This document shows positions 1-6,277 of a stretch of DNA of 13,870 nt, one piece after another. The position numbers and the translations under genes were made by a program. Under the pieces are notes generated by a model. The model was not told the origin of the DNA, ran no database searches, and saw nothing but the letters and a program-made list of their open reading frames with translations. Source of the DNA: DATEEW01 sp035273665 (GTDB lineage: Bacteria; Pseudomonadota; Gammaproteobacteria; Burkholderiales; SG8-39); NCBI GenBank assembly GCA_035273665.1, contig DATEOW010000058.1, positions 1 to 13,870 on the forward strand. Direction: 5' to 3'. Position 1 is the stretch's first letter, and every line of letters starts with the position of its first letter.

Positions 1-807
1 AGATTGACGATAAAGATTCCCCCCGCTCGCCGCGCTGACAAAATGGCCGATCAAGCCGCTTGCCACAGGCGCTTCAAAGAGTATGCGTGCATCCTGCGTT
101 GCGATTTTTCTGCTGCGCAATCGCGACAAGGCGCGCTCGCCTGCGTAGCGCCCGATCGCCTGCGGCTGCGCAAGCAAGCTTGCGGAACGTTCCGACGAAT
201 ACCAGTCGTCGCGCTGCATGGCCTCTCCCTCGGCGGCGATCAGCGCGCAGGAGACGTAATGACGCGAGCTGCGAAAGCCATCAAGAAATCCTGCGCTATT
301 GCCGGCAATGAATTGCGATTGCTGACACGAGATACTGGCGCCCTCCGAATTAACAATACGTTTATCGAGTTGAAAGCCCGCATCTTCGGCGACACGCGCG
401 ATCTCCGCGCATTCTTCCACTGATATATGCCATGGATGAAAAAGGTCGAGATCTTCACTTTTGCGCGCCAGCAACTCCGGTTCAGCCAGCCCGGCGGCAT
501 CATCGGCTGCAGTAAAACGCGCGATGGACAACGCCGCTTCGACGGTATCTGAAAGCGCCTTCGGCGACAGATCGGAAGTGCTGGCGTAGCCCTTCTGTTG
601 CCCGATATAAACGGTGATCCCCAGGCCTTTGTCGCGGTTGTATTCGATCGTCTCCACTTCACCGCAGCGTACCGTTACGCTTTGGCCGTATCCCTCGGAT
701 ATATCCGCCTCGCAAGCGCTCGCGCCTTTCTTGAGCGCTTGCTTCATCACGTCCTGAATGACTTCGCGAAACTGGTCGAGGCTATAGGCAAAGCGGTTGT
801 CAGACAT
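1..807 (-). CDS. pmbA: PmbA/TldE metalloprotease-like subunit, 3' end cut by window edge
   Basis: TldE/PmbA partners TldD in a cytoplasmic protease that matures peptides such as microcin B17 and degrades the CcdA antitoxin in E. coli. The frame opens at the ATG at 807-805 (MSDNRFAYSL) and stays open for 269 codons to base 1, so about 180 residues of the usual ~450 are missing. Segments that closely match E. coli PmbA as I remember it are GEVETIEYNRD, LGITVYIGQQKGYASTSDLS, DLDLFHPWHIS, DKRIVNSEG and, at the edge, SGLIGHFVSAASGGNLYRQS. The zinc HExxxH motif belongs to TldD and is not expected here. The gene is divergent from yjgA with 62 bp between, the same pairing as in E. coli. Its Shine-Dalgarno sequence is weak. 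The family call is firm. Confidence 0.95.
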   Translation of the reverse strand, partial: MSDNRFAYSLDQFREVIQDVMKQALKKGASACEADISEGYGQSVTVRCGEVETIEYNRDKGLGITVYIGQQKGYASTSDLSPKALSDTVEAALSIARFTAADDAAGLAEPELLARKSEDLDLFHPWHISVEECAEIARVAEDAGFQLDKRIVNSEGASISCQQSQFIAGNSAGFLDGFRSSRHYVSCALIAAEGEAMQRDDWYSSERSASLLAQPQAIGRYAGERALSRLRSRKIATQDARILFEAPVASGLIGHFVSAASGGNLYRQS

Positions 808-842
808 GAAGATCGGCTATAGGGCGGAATGGAATTGCCGTT

Positions 843-848
843 ATTATA
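843..848 (-). promoter_or_regulatory. -10 element of the divergent pmbA/yjgA promoter region
   Basis: The minus strand reads a perfect TATAAT here, 35 bp upstream of the pmbA start. No good -35 is visible at 16-18 bp spacing, because the bases that would serve lie over the yjgA start codon. The plus strand at 842-847 reads TATTAT, five of six matches, and could serve yjgA with a leader of about 16 nt. Seen: the hexamers. Inferred: promoter use in either direction. Confidence 0.35.
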
Positions 849-869
849 CGGGCCTCCATTGTCCCAACC

Positions 870-1388
870 ATGCGAATGTTCGAAGTGTCCGAAGACGATC
901 TCAAGCCCAGCAAGACCCGCCGCAAAAAAGACATGCATGCCTTGCAAGATTTGGGAGAGGCGCTGGTCGGTATTAGCGCCGAGCAACTCGCTTCATTGGA
1001 TATTCCCGAGAGCCTGCGCGAGGCGGTTGCTCAAGCCAAGCGGATCAATAAGCACGAGGCGCGGCGGCGCCAGATGCAATATATCGGCCGGCTCATGCGC
1101 GATGTGGACACGACACCCATTCGCGATAAATTGGACGAATTGCAAGGCCGATCCCATGGTGCCACCGCTGCGTTGCATCGCGCTGAACGCTGGCGCGATC
1201 GCTTGTTGGAAGACGATGGCGCGTTCACCCTGTTCGCACAAGAATATCCAACTGCGGATCTTCAAGCCCTGCGTGCCTGCGTACGCGAGGCACGAAAAGA
1301 ACGCGAGAGCCAACGCCCGATCCGTCATTTCCGCGAACTGTTCAAACTGATTCGCCAGATCGACGAGAGCAGCCATGCGCCGGAATAG
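870..1388 (+). CDS. darP: DarP/YjgA (DUF615) ribosome-associated assembly factor
   Basis: This 172-residue product belongs to the DUF615 YjgA family, now called DarP, which associates with late 50S ribosomal precursors and promotes large-subunit maturation in E. coli. The protein is helical and highly charged. It opens with an acidic stretch then a basic patch (KPSKTRRKKDMHALQDLGEALV), followed by a family-typical LP/IPESLREAVAQAKRI segment, an RRQMQYIGRLMRD core and a C-terminal RHFRELFKLIRQI helix. Length agrees with the E. coli protein (about 180). The ATG at 870 has no clear Shine-Dalgarno; a second ATG at 876 is possible. It is divergent from pmbA, as in E. coli, and its end overlaps the next gene by 14 bp, so it probably heads the operon. 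Confidence 0.93.
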   Translation: MRMFEVSEDDLKPSKTRRKKDMHALQDLGEALVGISAEQLASLDIPESLREAVAQAKRINKHEARRRQMQYIGRLMRDVDTTPIRDKLDELQGRSHGATAALHRAERWRDRLLEDDGAFTLFAQEYPTADLQALRACVREARKERESQRPIRHFRELFKLIRQIDESSHAPE

Positions 1389-1818
1389 TCGCGCGCTGCT
1401 TTGCATGCTCTTGCTCGTCTCTGTCGACGCCATCGCCCAATCGGCGATACGCCCGGGCCTTTGGGAAATCAGTCAACGCACGGAGATTGGCGGGAAAAAA
1501 CAAACGAACGCGCCACTCATCTCCCGATTTTGTATCGATGCCCAGCAGGCGGACAATCCGCGTGCATGGACGCCTCGTTTCCATAGCGGTACGGCTTGCA
1601 GCATCCGCGATTACGTCTTGCAAGGTAATGAGGCGAACTGGAATTTTACCTGCCAGGGAGAGCCAGTCATTACAGGCACTGGGCGGCTCCACATCAAACC
1701 GGAACAATACGAAGGCAGCAATAATGTGGATATGCGCCGAGGCGAGGAACGGATGAGCATCGTACAAAGCTATGCGGCTCGCCGTCTTGGCGATTGCGAA
1801 GGACCCACGTCGCGATGA
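1375..1818 (+). CDS. secreted DUF3617 family protein
   Basis: This is a 147-residue protein of unknown function. Residues 1-21 form a signal peptide: basic MRRNSR, a hydrophobic core LLCMLLLVSV, and a likely cut after AIA, so export to the periplasm is expected. The mature part starts with RPGLWEIS, the hallmark opening of DUF3617 proteins, followed by FC (Cys53), TAC (Cys75), a WNFTC block (Cys93), a GTGRLHI strand and DC (Cys141). Four cysteines in an exported protein suggest two disulfides. The start overlaps darP by 14 bp and is preceded by a GAGAG-like ribosome site. Its TGA overlaps the mog ATG. DUF3617 has no established role. The family call rests on the PGLWE motif and cysteine pattern. 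Confidence 0.8.
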   Translation: MRRNSRALLCMLLLVSVDAIAQSAIRPGLWEISQRTEIGGKKQTNAPLISRFCIDAQQADNPRAWTPRFHSGTACSIRDYVLQGNEANWNFTCQGEPVITGTGRLHIKPEQYEGSNNVDMRRGEERMSIVQSYAARRLGDCEGPTSR

Positions 1819-2417
1819 ACATGCTGGACCGTCCGTTGAAAATCGGCCTTGTATCGATCAGCGATCGTGCGTCCACCGGCGTTTATCGCGATGAAGGCAT
1901 TCCAGCGCTGGAAGAGTGGTTCAAACGCGCATTGCTGACGCCCTGGGAGAGCCTGACGCGTCTGATCCCGGATGAGCAGGCGCAAATCGAAGCAACACTT
2001 GTTGCACTCGTGGATCGTGAAGCCTGCGATCTGGTACTGACGACAGGAGGAACCGGCCCGGCGCCGCGCGATGTAACGCCTGAGGCGACGATCGCAGTCG
2101 CCGACAAAATCATGCCAGGATTCGGCGAACAAATGCGGCAAGTCAGCCTTGCCTTCGTGCCGACGGCAATCCTGTCGCGCCAGGTCGCCGTAGTACGCAA
2201 TAAGAGTTTGATCATCAATTTGCCGGGCCAACCGAAAGCCATTCGCGAAACACTGGAAGGCGCAAAGGGTAAAGACGGCGCGACCTTAGTCAACGGTATT
2301 TTCGCCGCCGTACCTTACTGCATCGATCTTATCGGTGGTCCCTATGTAGAAACCGACGAAGCGATCATCAAGGCTTTCCGGCCGAAGGCAGCGCAAAGAC
2401 CCAAGACAACTCCCTGA
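1815..2417 (+). CDS. mog: molybdopterin adenylyltransferase Mog
   Basis: Mog activates molybdopterin by adenylation with ATP before MoeA inserts molybdate. The 200-residue product matches E. coli Mog nearly throughout: KIGLVSISDRAS at 9-20, TRLIPDE at 48-54, the phosphate-binding TTGGTGP at 76-82 followed by RDVTPEAT, MPGFGEQMRQ at 100-109, and NLPGQPK at 135-141. Asp53 and Asp86 align with the two E. coli catalytic aspartates, Asp49 and Asp82. I chose the ATG at 1815 because it forms a 4-bp ATGA overlap with the preceding stop, has AAGGA about 11 nt upstream, and leads straight into the family N-terminus. The longer frame would need a TTG at 1794. No other molybdenum-cofactor gene is in the window. 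Confidence 0.96.
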   Translation: MNMLDRPLKIGLVSISDRASTGVYRDEGIPALEEWFKRALLTPWESLTRLIPDEQAQIEATLVALVDREACDLVLTTGGTGPAPRDVTPEATIAVADKIMPGFGEQMRQVSLAFVPTAILSRQVAVVRNKSLIINLPGQPKAIRETLEGAKGKDGATLVNGIFAAVPYCIDLIGGPYVETDEAIIKAFRPKAAQRPKTTP

Positions 2418-2426
2418 CGGATAGAC

Positions 2427-3092
2427 ATGGCCGAACTACTCGACTGCATCGAAATACAAACTGCCCCCGACCCAAGCAGCAGCGTCATCTGGATGCATGG
2501 CCTCGGTGCGGACGGCAACGACTTTGTGCCCATCGTGGGGGAACTGGAGTTGCCCTCGACGCCCATTCGTTTCGTATTCCCGCATGCCCCCATGCAAGCG
2601 GTGACGATCAATAACGGGTATGTCATGCGCGCTTGGTACGACGTGCTTTCGAGCGATTTTGCAAGACGCACGGACGCCGAAGGCGTGCGCGCATCGCAAG
2701 CGCTCATCGAAGCCCTGATCGCGCGAGAGAGGGCGCGAGGCATCGATGCCTCCCGAATCGTGTTGGCCGGCTTCTCCCAAGGTGGCGCAATGGCCCTGCA
2801 TACGGGTCTTTGCCACCAAGAGCGGCTTGCTGGCGTCATGGTGCTTTCCAGCTATGTCCCGATTCCAGATGCTTTGCCCACCGAAGCGCATGCGAGCAAT
2901 CGGGATGTACCCATTTTCATGGCACATGGCCGAAGCGATCCGATCATCCCACTGTCCGCAGCCGTGCAATCGCGAGATTTACTGCTTCGCTTGAATTACG
3001 CGGTGGAATGGCATGACTACGATATGCCCCACTCGGTGAACATGGAAGAGCTTGATCATATCGGCGCATGGCTACGTAAGGTGCTCAAGTGA
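2427..3092 (+). CDS. alpha/beta-hydrolase carboxylesterase (phospholipase/carboxylesterase family)
   Basis: The 221-residue protein is a complete member of the phospholipase/carboxylesterase (acyl-protein-thioesterase-like) family, which hydrolyses short-chain carboxylic or thioesters in the cytoplasm. Visible features are the oxyanion loop HGLGADGNDF at 24-33, a family-typical FPHAP at 51-55, the nucleophile elbow GFSQGG with Ser117, Asp171 in HGRSDPIIP, and His202 in MPHSVNMEE, which gives the full catalytic triad. There is no signal peptide. It starts 9 bp after mog and ends with a GTGA overlap into the next gene, so it is probably co-transcribed and coupled. The natural substrate cannot be read from the sequence. 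Confidence 0.93.
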   Translation: MAELLDCIEIQTAPDPSSSVIWMHGLGADGNDFVPIVGELELPSTPIRFVFPHAPMQAVTINNGYVMRAWYDVLSSDFARRTDAEGVRASQALIEALIARERARGIDASRIVLAGFSQGGAMALHTGLCHQERLAGVMVLSSYVPIPDALPTEAHASNRDVPIFMAHGRSDPIIPLSAAVQSRDLLLRLNYAVEWHDYDMPHSVNMEELDHIGAWLRKVLK

Positions 3093-3772
3093 AAAAATTT
3101 GCGCTTTACGGCGGTGGCTTAATATTGGTAGTGCTGATCGCGGGCGGTCTCTATGTGTATCTGCAATTCGACTGGCTAGTCAAACACGCCATTGAAAGTT
3201 ACGGGTCCGAGATGTTGCAGGCGAAGGTGGACGTGGGCCAGCTGAAAATTTCGCCCCGTACAGGTGAAGGCGAGATCGGCGACCTCCGCATCGGCAATCC
3301 GAAGGGTTTTGCCAGCAAACAAGCAGCCGCCGTCGGCCGCATCGATCTTGCTTTGGAGCCGGGGAGCCTAACAAGCGATGTCGTGCTTATCAAAAAGATC
3401 GTCATCGAGCGCCCGAGCCTTGTTTACGAACAGGGCCGCAACGGCAGTAATTTCGATGCGTTACAGCGCAATGTGATGGCGTACATCGGGGATCGTAGTC
3501 CCAAAGAGAAACAAGCGGAAACGAAAATGATCGTGGAGGAACTCCGGATTACCGGTGCACAGGTGACCTATATTCCCCTCGTTCCGGTGAGTGGTGCCGA
3601 TCTTAGCTTCACCTTGCCGGATATCCATCTGCGCAATTTGGGGAAGAGTCGCGGGGGAATCACTTCAGCTGAATTGACGCGAGCGATACTCAACGCCATT
3701 CTGGAAAGGACTGCGACCGCAATCGCCCGCTCCGCCGCACCGCGCCTGCTCGATCGCCTCCTCGGTCGCTAA
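3089..3772 (+). CDS. membrane-anchored AsmA/DUF748-like protein
   Basis: This is a 227-residue protein with one N-terminal membrane helix (about residues 5-25) and a periplasmic body. The body resembles short AsmA/DUF748-type proteins: LVKHAIESYGSEMLQAKVDVGQ right after the helix, a GEGEIGDLRIGNPKGF strand pair at 59-74, IDLALEPGSL at 85-94, and IVIERPSLVYEQGRNGSNFDAL at 104-125. Members of the wider AsmA group are linked to outer-membrane lipid homeostasis. Translation probably starts at GTG 3089, which forms a 4-bp overlap with the esterase stop and has AAGGTG about 6 nt upstream; no in-frame ATG fits as well. Resemblance to the group is by pattern only, and a specific function is not inferred. 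Confidence 0.65.
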   Translation: MKKFALYGGGLILVVLIAGGLYVYLQFDWLVKHAIESYGSEMLQAKVDVGQLKISPRTGEGEIGDLRIGNPKGFASKQAAAVGRIDLALEPGSLTSDVVLIKKIVIERPSLVYEQGRNGSNFDALQRNVMAYIGDRSPKEKQAETKMIVEELRITGAQVTYIPLVPVSGADLSFTLPDIHLRNLGKSRGGITSAELTRAILNAILERTATAIARSAAPRLLDRLLGR

Positions 3773-3777
3773 AACGA

Positions 3778-5292
3778 CTAGGAAATTTTGCGAACGGCCT
3801 CTCTGCAGGCAAGGATTTCGTAGTCAGGACTACGTTCGATGACCCGTGTCGGAAGAAGCACGCGATCTTTCGCTGCGCCTTCCACGACGAACATTTGTCC
3901 TGGGCTATAGATACCGGGTCGCAGAACGAGCCGCAGTTCGTCATTCACACGCAGCGCCGGCAAGATGATTCCCGTCTCGGTATGTTCGCTGAGCATTGCT
4001 TCGGTGAGAATGCGTACCTCGACGGGCAAAGCCGATCGGGTCAAAGTTTGGATACCGACGCTCGCCTGAAAATTTCCCATGCGCGTCAATCGACGCACCA
4101 GTCCCAGCGACCATTGATTGCTGCCTTCCGTTTGCAATCCCAATAGGCAACCCACCCGTAACCAATCGCCTTGGAGTTGCGGCACTTCCGCGCCGAACCC
4201 GCCGGTGCTGACGTTTTGTACGACCCAGCTCTCGGTCTCGTCGCTGGCAAAAGCCATCGAGTCCGTGGGCCGCAATACCTCGATCACGCCATCGAAACCC
4301 CGCGCGATGGTCAACCGCGATTTCATCGGCTGCCGCGCATGACGGCGCTCCGGCAAACGAGGCGCCCAATGGGCTTCGAGATGATCAAGCACCGCAATCA
4401 CTTGGCGGAACTCGTAAGTCGCGCCAAGATCCAGGCTGCTTGGAAGCGCGCCGGCCGTACTGATATCCGCCTTTAGAATGCGAAGCGCATCGTAGGCCTG
4501 CCCGGCACCGAAGTAACAGATCGGGCCCAAACTGTGCGCTGGAAGTGGGCCACGATGCGGCGCATTCCCCGCACCCAGATCGATCCAATAAGGCGTTTCT
4601 GCGGTCGATTCCGCGGATAGCGTGAAACGCGGGGCGAAATGCCCGATGAGTCGCTCGCACAATTCCATGTCGATGGGCGTCAGGCTATGGGGCGAGCAGG
4701 CTGCAAACATCAACAGCCGGCTCAATTCGTGCTCGACGGTGGTTTCCTGCGGCGCGGTCGCAAGCATGACAACCGTTTGAGCGATTTGCGGATTGCCTAC
4801 GGCGCGATGCACGCGTGCAGTGGTTTCCCACAGACGGTTATCGGTCGTGCCATACCGCATGCATGCCCATTTGTGTTGTGTCGACAAAGCGCGTAGCGCA
4901 CGGGCCGCAAGGAGCGGTAACGACGCCTTCGTGCCGGCGTCCTTTGCCGCTTGCTCAGCTGCAAGCGTGTAGGCGGAGGCAATGTTCAACCAGAACTCGT
5001 GGAGCGCGGGCCACAGCCGCAACTCGCGCTGCTTCAACTGACGATGCGCTTGAAGATATTCCCGCGCCGCGCGGCGAGCTGGGGCCTGACCGCTTTCATC
5101 AATGAGTTGCAGCAGCTGAATGCGGTGTTCCGCCTTGAAGCTCGGCTCATCCCGCACAGAGGCGAGCCAGTGAGTCATTTCTTCCAGGCAGAACAGCGGA
5201 TCTTCCGTGGGTAATTCACCCAGGATGCGGCGCGCCTCTTTGAGATCGGCGAGCGGATGCTCAATTTTTTCGCGGCCAAACAACTTCAGCAT
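3778..5292 (-). CDS. hypothetical protein with divergent PilZ-like domain
   Basis: The product is a 504-residue soluble protein without signal peptide or membrane helix. Residues 1-300 are mostly helical and unrecognised, rich in Leu, Ala and Arg. At 316-320 it has RRHAR, followed 40 residues later by NVSTGGFGAEV (Asn360, Ser362, Gly365) and the beta-rich stretch GCLLGLQTE...WSLGLVRRLTRM...SVGIQTL. This is the order RxxxR then (D/N)xSxxG that PilZ domains use to bind cyclic di-GMP. A further beta-rich tail (about 425-504) follows. A strong GAGGAGG ribosome site sits about 5 nt before the ATG at 5292. The gene converges with its neighbour, with only 5 bp between stops. Inference: possible c-di-GMP effector. 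The N-terminal role is unknown. Confidence 0.6.
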   Translation of the reverse strand: MLKLFGREKIEHPLADLKEARRILGELPTEDPLFCLEEMTHWLASVRDEPSFKAEHRIQLLQLIDESGQAPARRAAREYLQAHRQLKQRELRLWPALHEFWLNIASAYTLAAEQAAKDAGTKASLPLLAARALRALSTQHKWACMRYGTTDNRLWETTARVHRAVGNPQIAQTVVMLATAPQETTVEHELSRLLMFAACSPHSLTPIDMELCERLIGHFAPRFTLSAESTAETPYWIDLGAGNAPHRGPLPAHSLGPICYFGAGQAYDALRILKADISTAGALPSSLDLGATYEFRQVIAVLDHLEAHWAPRLPERRHARQPMKSRLTIARGFDGVIEVLRPTDSMAFASDETESWVVQNVSTGGFGAEVPQLQGDWLRVGCLLGLQTEGSNQWSLGLVRRLTRMGNFQASVGIQTLTRSALPVEVRILTEAMLSEHTETGIILPALRVNDELRLVLRPGIYSPGQMFVVEGAAKDRVLLPTRVIERSPDYEILACREAVRKIS

Positions 5293-5341
5293 GCGTCCTC
5301 CTCAATCGGCCATGCAGGCCTGAGCGCACGACTAGCAGCGA

Positions 5342-5370
5342 AGGATAAGAGTCGGGCGAGGAGACGTCGA
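5342..5370 (-). promoter_or_regulatory. weak sigma-70-like promoter for the PilZ-like gene
   Basis: On the minus strand TCGACG (5370-5365) and TATCCT (5347-5342) are separated by 17 bp, each with four of six consensus matches. Transcription would start about 43 nt before the ATG. The rest of the 146-bp gap 5293-5438 holds only a 6-bp hairpin (GAGAGC/GCTCTC, 5369-5387) that overlaps the -35 and has no T-run; I see no other element there. Confidence 0.25.
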
Positions 5371-5438
5371 GAGCCTGAAGTGCTCTCTTGGCGATTTTCA
5401 GGACGCGGCGCAGTAATACGCCACGCCTGAACGCTTAT

Positions 5439-5663
5439 TTATTGACCGGGGAGGATACTCGGTTCGCCGCGGAGGGCGAGCATGCGCGGGATAAAGACGG
5501 CGCCGGTGTTCGATTCAATAATTTCGCAATGCGGATACATCTGCTTGAGTTTGCGCTCCGCGTCTGCCGGCGTGCGCGCCTGAATGACGATCTTATCGAC
5601 CGTGCCGCCCAGGCGGGTGCGAATGCGAAAACGGTATTTATCAGTAGAAACCAGGCTATCCAT
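5439..5663 (-). CDS. small hypothetical protein, 74 residues
   Basis: I do not recognise this gene. The product starts MDSLVSTDKYRFRIRTRLGG, continues with a beta-type stretch VDKIVIQA, an amphipathic helix TPADAERKLKQMY, then HCEIIES, and ends in a proline- and glycine-containing tail. It has no signal peptide or membrane segment; one cysteine follows a histidine (HC). The pattern strand-strand-helix-strand suggests a compact alpha/beta fold. I chose the ATG at 5663 because GGAGGGA lies about 7 nt upstream. A start 11 codons earlier (5696) has no ribosome site and would fall inside the predicted -10 box. It is leftward, like both flanking genes, but has its own promoter and lies behind the rpsT terminator, so it is likely expressed separately. 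Confidence 0.7.
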   Translation of the reverse strand: MDSLVSTDKYRFRIRTRLGGTVDKIVIQARTPADAERKLKQMYPHCEIIESNTGAVFIPRMLALRGEPSILPGQ

Positions 5664-5692
5664 GCTTCCCTCCCCAGGGGTGAATGGATCGA

Positions 5693-5721
5693 ACAATAAC
5701 GGTTTTGTAGGACAAAGACAA
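5693..5721 (-). promoter_or_regulatory. candidate promoter of the small hypothetical gene
   Basis: On the minus strand TTGTCT (5721-5716) and TATTGT (5698-5693) have four of six matches each and a 17-bp spacer. The start of transcription would be about 22 nt before the GGAGG-led ATG at 5663. The rest of the 212-bp gap 5664-5875 holds an imperfect A/T-rich inverted repeat (5742-5762) and the rpsT terminator. Confidence 0.35.
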
Positions 5722-5804
5722 ATCCCAAGCGCTTCTTTTAACGGCTTTTTTCGGAAAAACCGGTCGGGCTATGCCGACAGCATATTTGCGGAAAACAAAG
5801 CCTT

Positions 5805-5831
5805 AAAAAACAAAGCGGCCCGAAGGCCGCT
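5805..5831 (-). terminator. rpsT intrinsic terminator
   Basis: On the minus strand a perfect 7-bp stem AGCGGCC/GGCCGCT closes a TTCG tetraloop and is followed by TTTGTTTTTT. It lies about 45 bp past the rpsT stop. GC stem, stable tetraloop and U-tract are all present, so rho-independent termination is very likely. Confidence 0.92.
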
Positions 5832-5875
5832 GAGGAGGCGACACCGGCCGGGGCGGCCGATGGGGCTGGGGGCTT

Positions 5876-6145
5876 TTAGGCCGCAGCCATCGCCTTGATT
5901 TGCGCTGCAAGGCGGCTCTTATGACGGGCGGCCTTGTTCTTATGGATGATTCTTTTATCTGCGATGCCATCCAACACGCTCGTGCTGGACTGATAAACCT
6001 GCTGGGCCGCAGCTTTATCGCCGGCGGCGATCGCTTTTTGGACCTTTTTGAGCGCGGTGCGCAGCTCCGAACGCAACGCAGCGTTGTGCTGGCGTTGTTT
6101 TTCGGCCTGACGGGCGCGTTTACGTGCTTGAACTGTATTGGCCAT
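5876..6145 (-). CDS. rpsT: 30S ribosomal protein S20
   Basis: S20 is a primary 16S-rRNA-binding protein of the small subunit. The 89-residue product (E. coli 87) has the family N-terminus MANTVQARKRARQAEKQRQHNAA with dense basic residues, the central helix SELRTALKKVQKAI, and the typical ending VLDGIADKRIIHKNKAARHKSRLAAQIK. The ATG at 6145 has no good Shine-Dalgarno (ACACCAGC precedes it). A weak initiation site is notable because E. coli rpsT is translationally autoregulated and uses a poor start, but regulation here is only inferred. It is divergent from murJ, with its own promoter and a terminator directly downstream, so it is a single-gene unit. Confidence 0.98.
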   Translation of the reverse strand: MANTVQARKRARQAEKQRQHNAALRSELRTALKKVQKAIAAGDKAAAQQVYQSSTSVLDGIADKRIIHKNKAARHKSRLAAQIKAMAAA

Positions 6146-6172
6146 GCTGGTGTGGGTTCGGCAAAACGTGCG

Positions 6173-6201
6173 ATTTTAGCTGGAGAACGAACATGGCGCA
6201 A
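6173..6201 (-). promoter_or_regulatory. rpsT promoter
   Basis: On the minus strand TTGCGC (6201-6196) and TAAAAT (6178-6173) are separated by exactly 17 bp. Predicted transcription start is about 20 nt before the rpsT ATG. The -10 has five of six consensus matches; the -35 keeps the TTG core only. Confidence 0.5.
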
Positions 6202-6230
6202 GGTAGACAGTCGCCGCGACTATGCGCCCG

Positions 6231-6236
6231 TATAAT
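6231..6236 (+). promoter_or_regulatory. murJ -10 element
   Basis: A perfect TATAAT lies 42 bp before the ATG at 6278. No good -35 is seen: CAGTCG occurs at 17-bp spacing, and TAGACA (6204-6209) is 21 bp away. Its position only 12 bp before the upstream ATG at 6248 argues that murJ translation starts at 6278. Confidence 0.45.
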
Positions 6237-6277
6237 GCCGCCTCCCTATGACAGCAGCCAAAAAAGAAAAACCCGGC

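Noticed and set aside
240..662. 140-codon leftward frame
   Set aside because: It is pmbA read in another frame. The true pmbA frame runs open through the same bases with strong family matches.
5293..5310. GCCGATTG on the minus strand, resembling a sigma-28 (flagellar) -10 box before the PilZ-like gene
   Set aside because: There is no TAAA-type -35 at 15 bp, and it abuts the ribosome site, leaving almost no leader.
5408..5430. TGGC...TGC sequence on the minus strand resembling a sigma-54 promoter
   Set aside because: The GG to GC distance is 9 bp instead of the required 10, and flanking bases do not fit.
5388..5699. 103-codon rightward frame and a further one at 5584-5898
   Set aside because: They run antisense to the small leftward gene and through the intergenic promoter and terminator, and have no ribosome site. 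The leftward gene has GGAGGGA.
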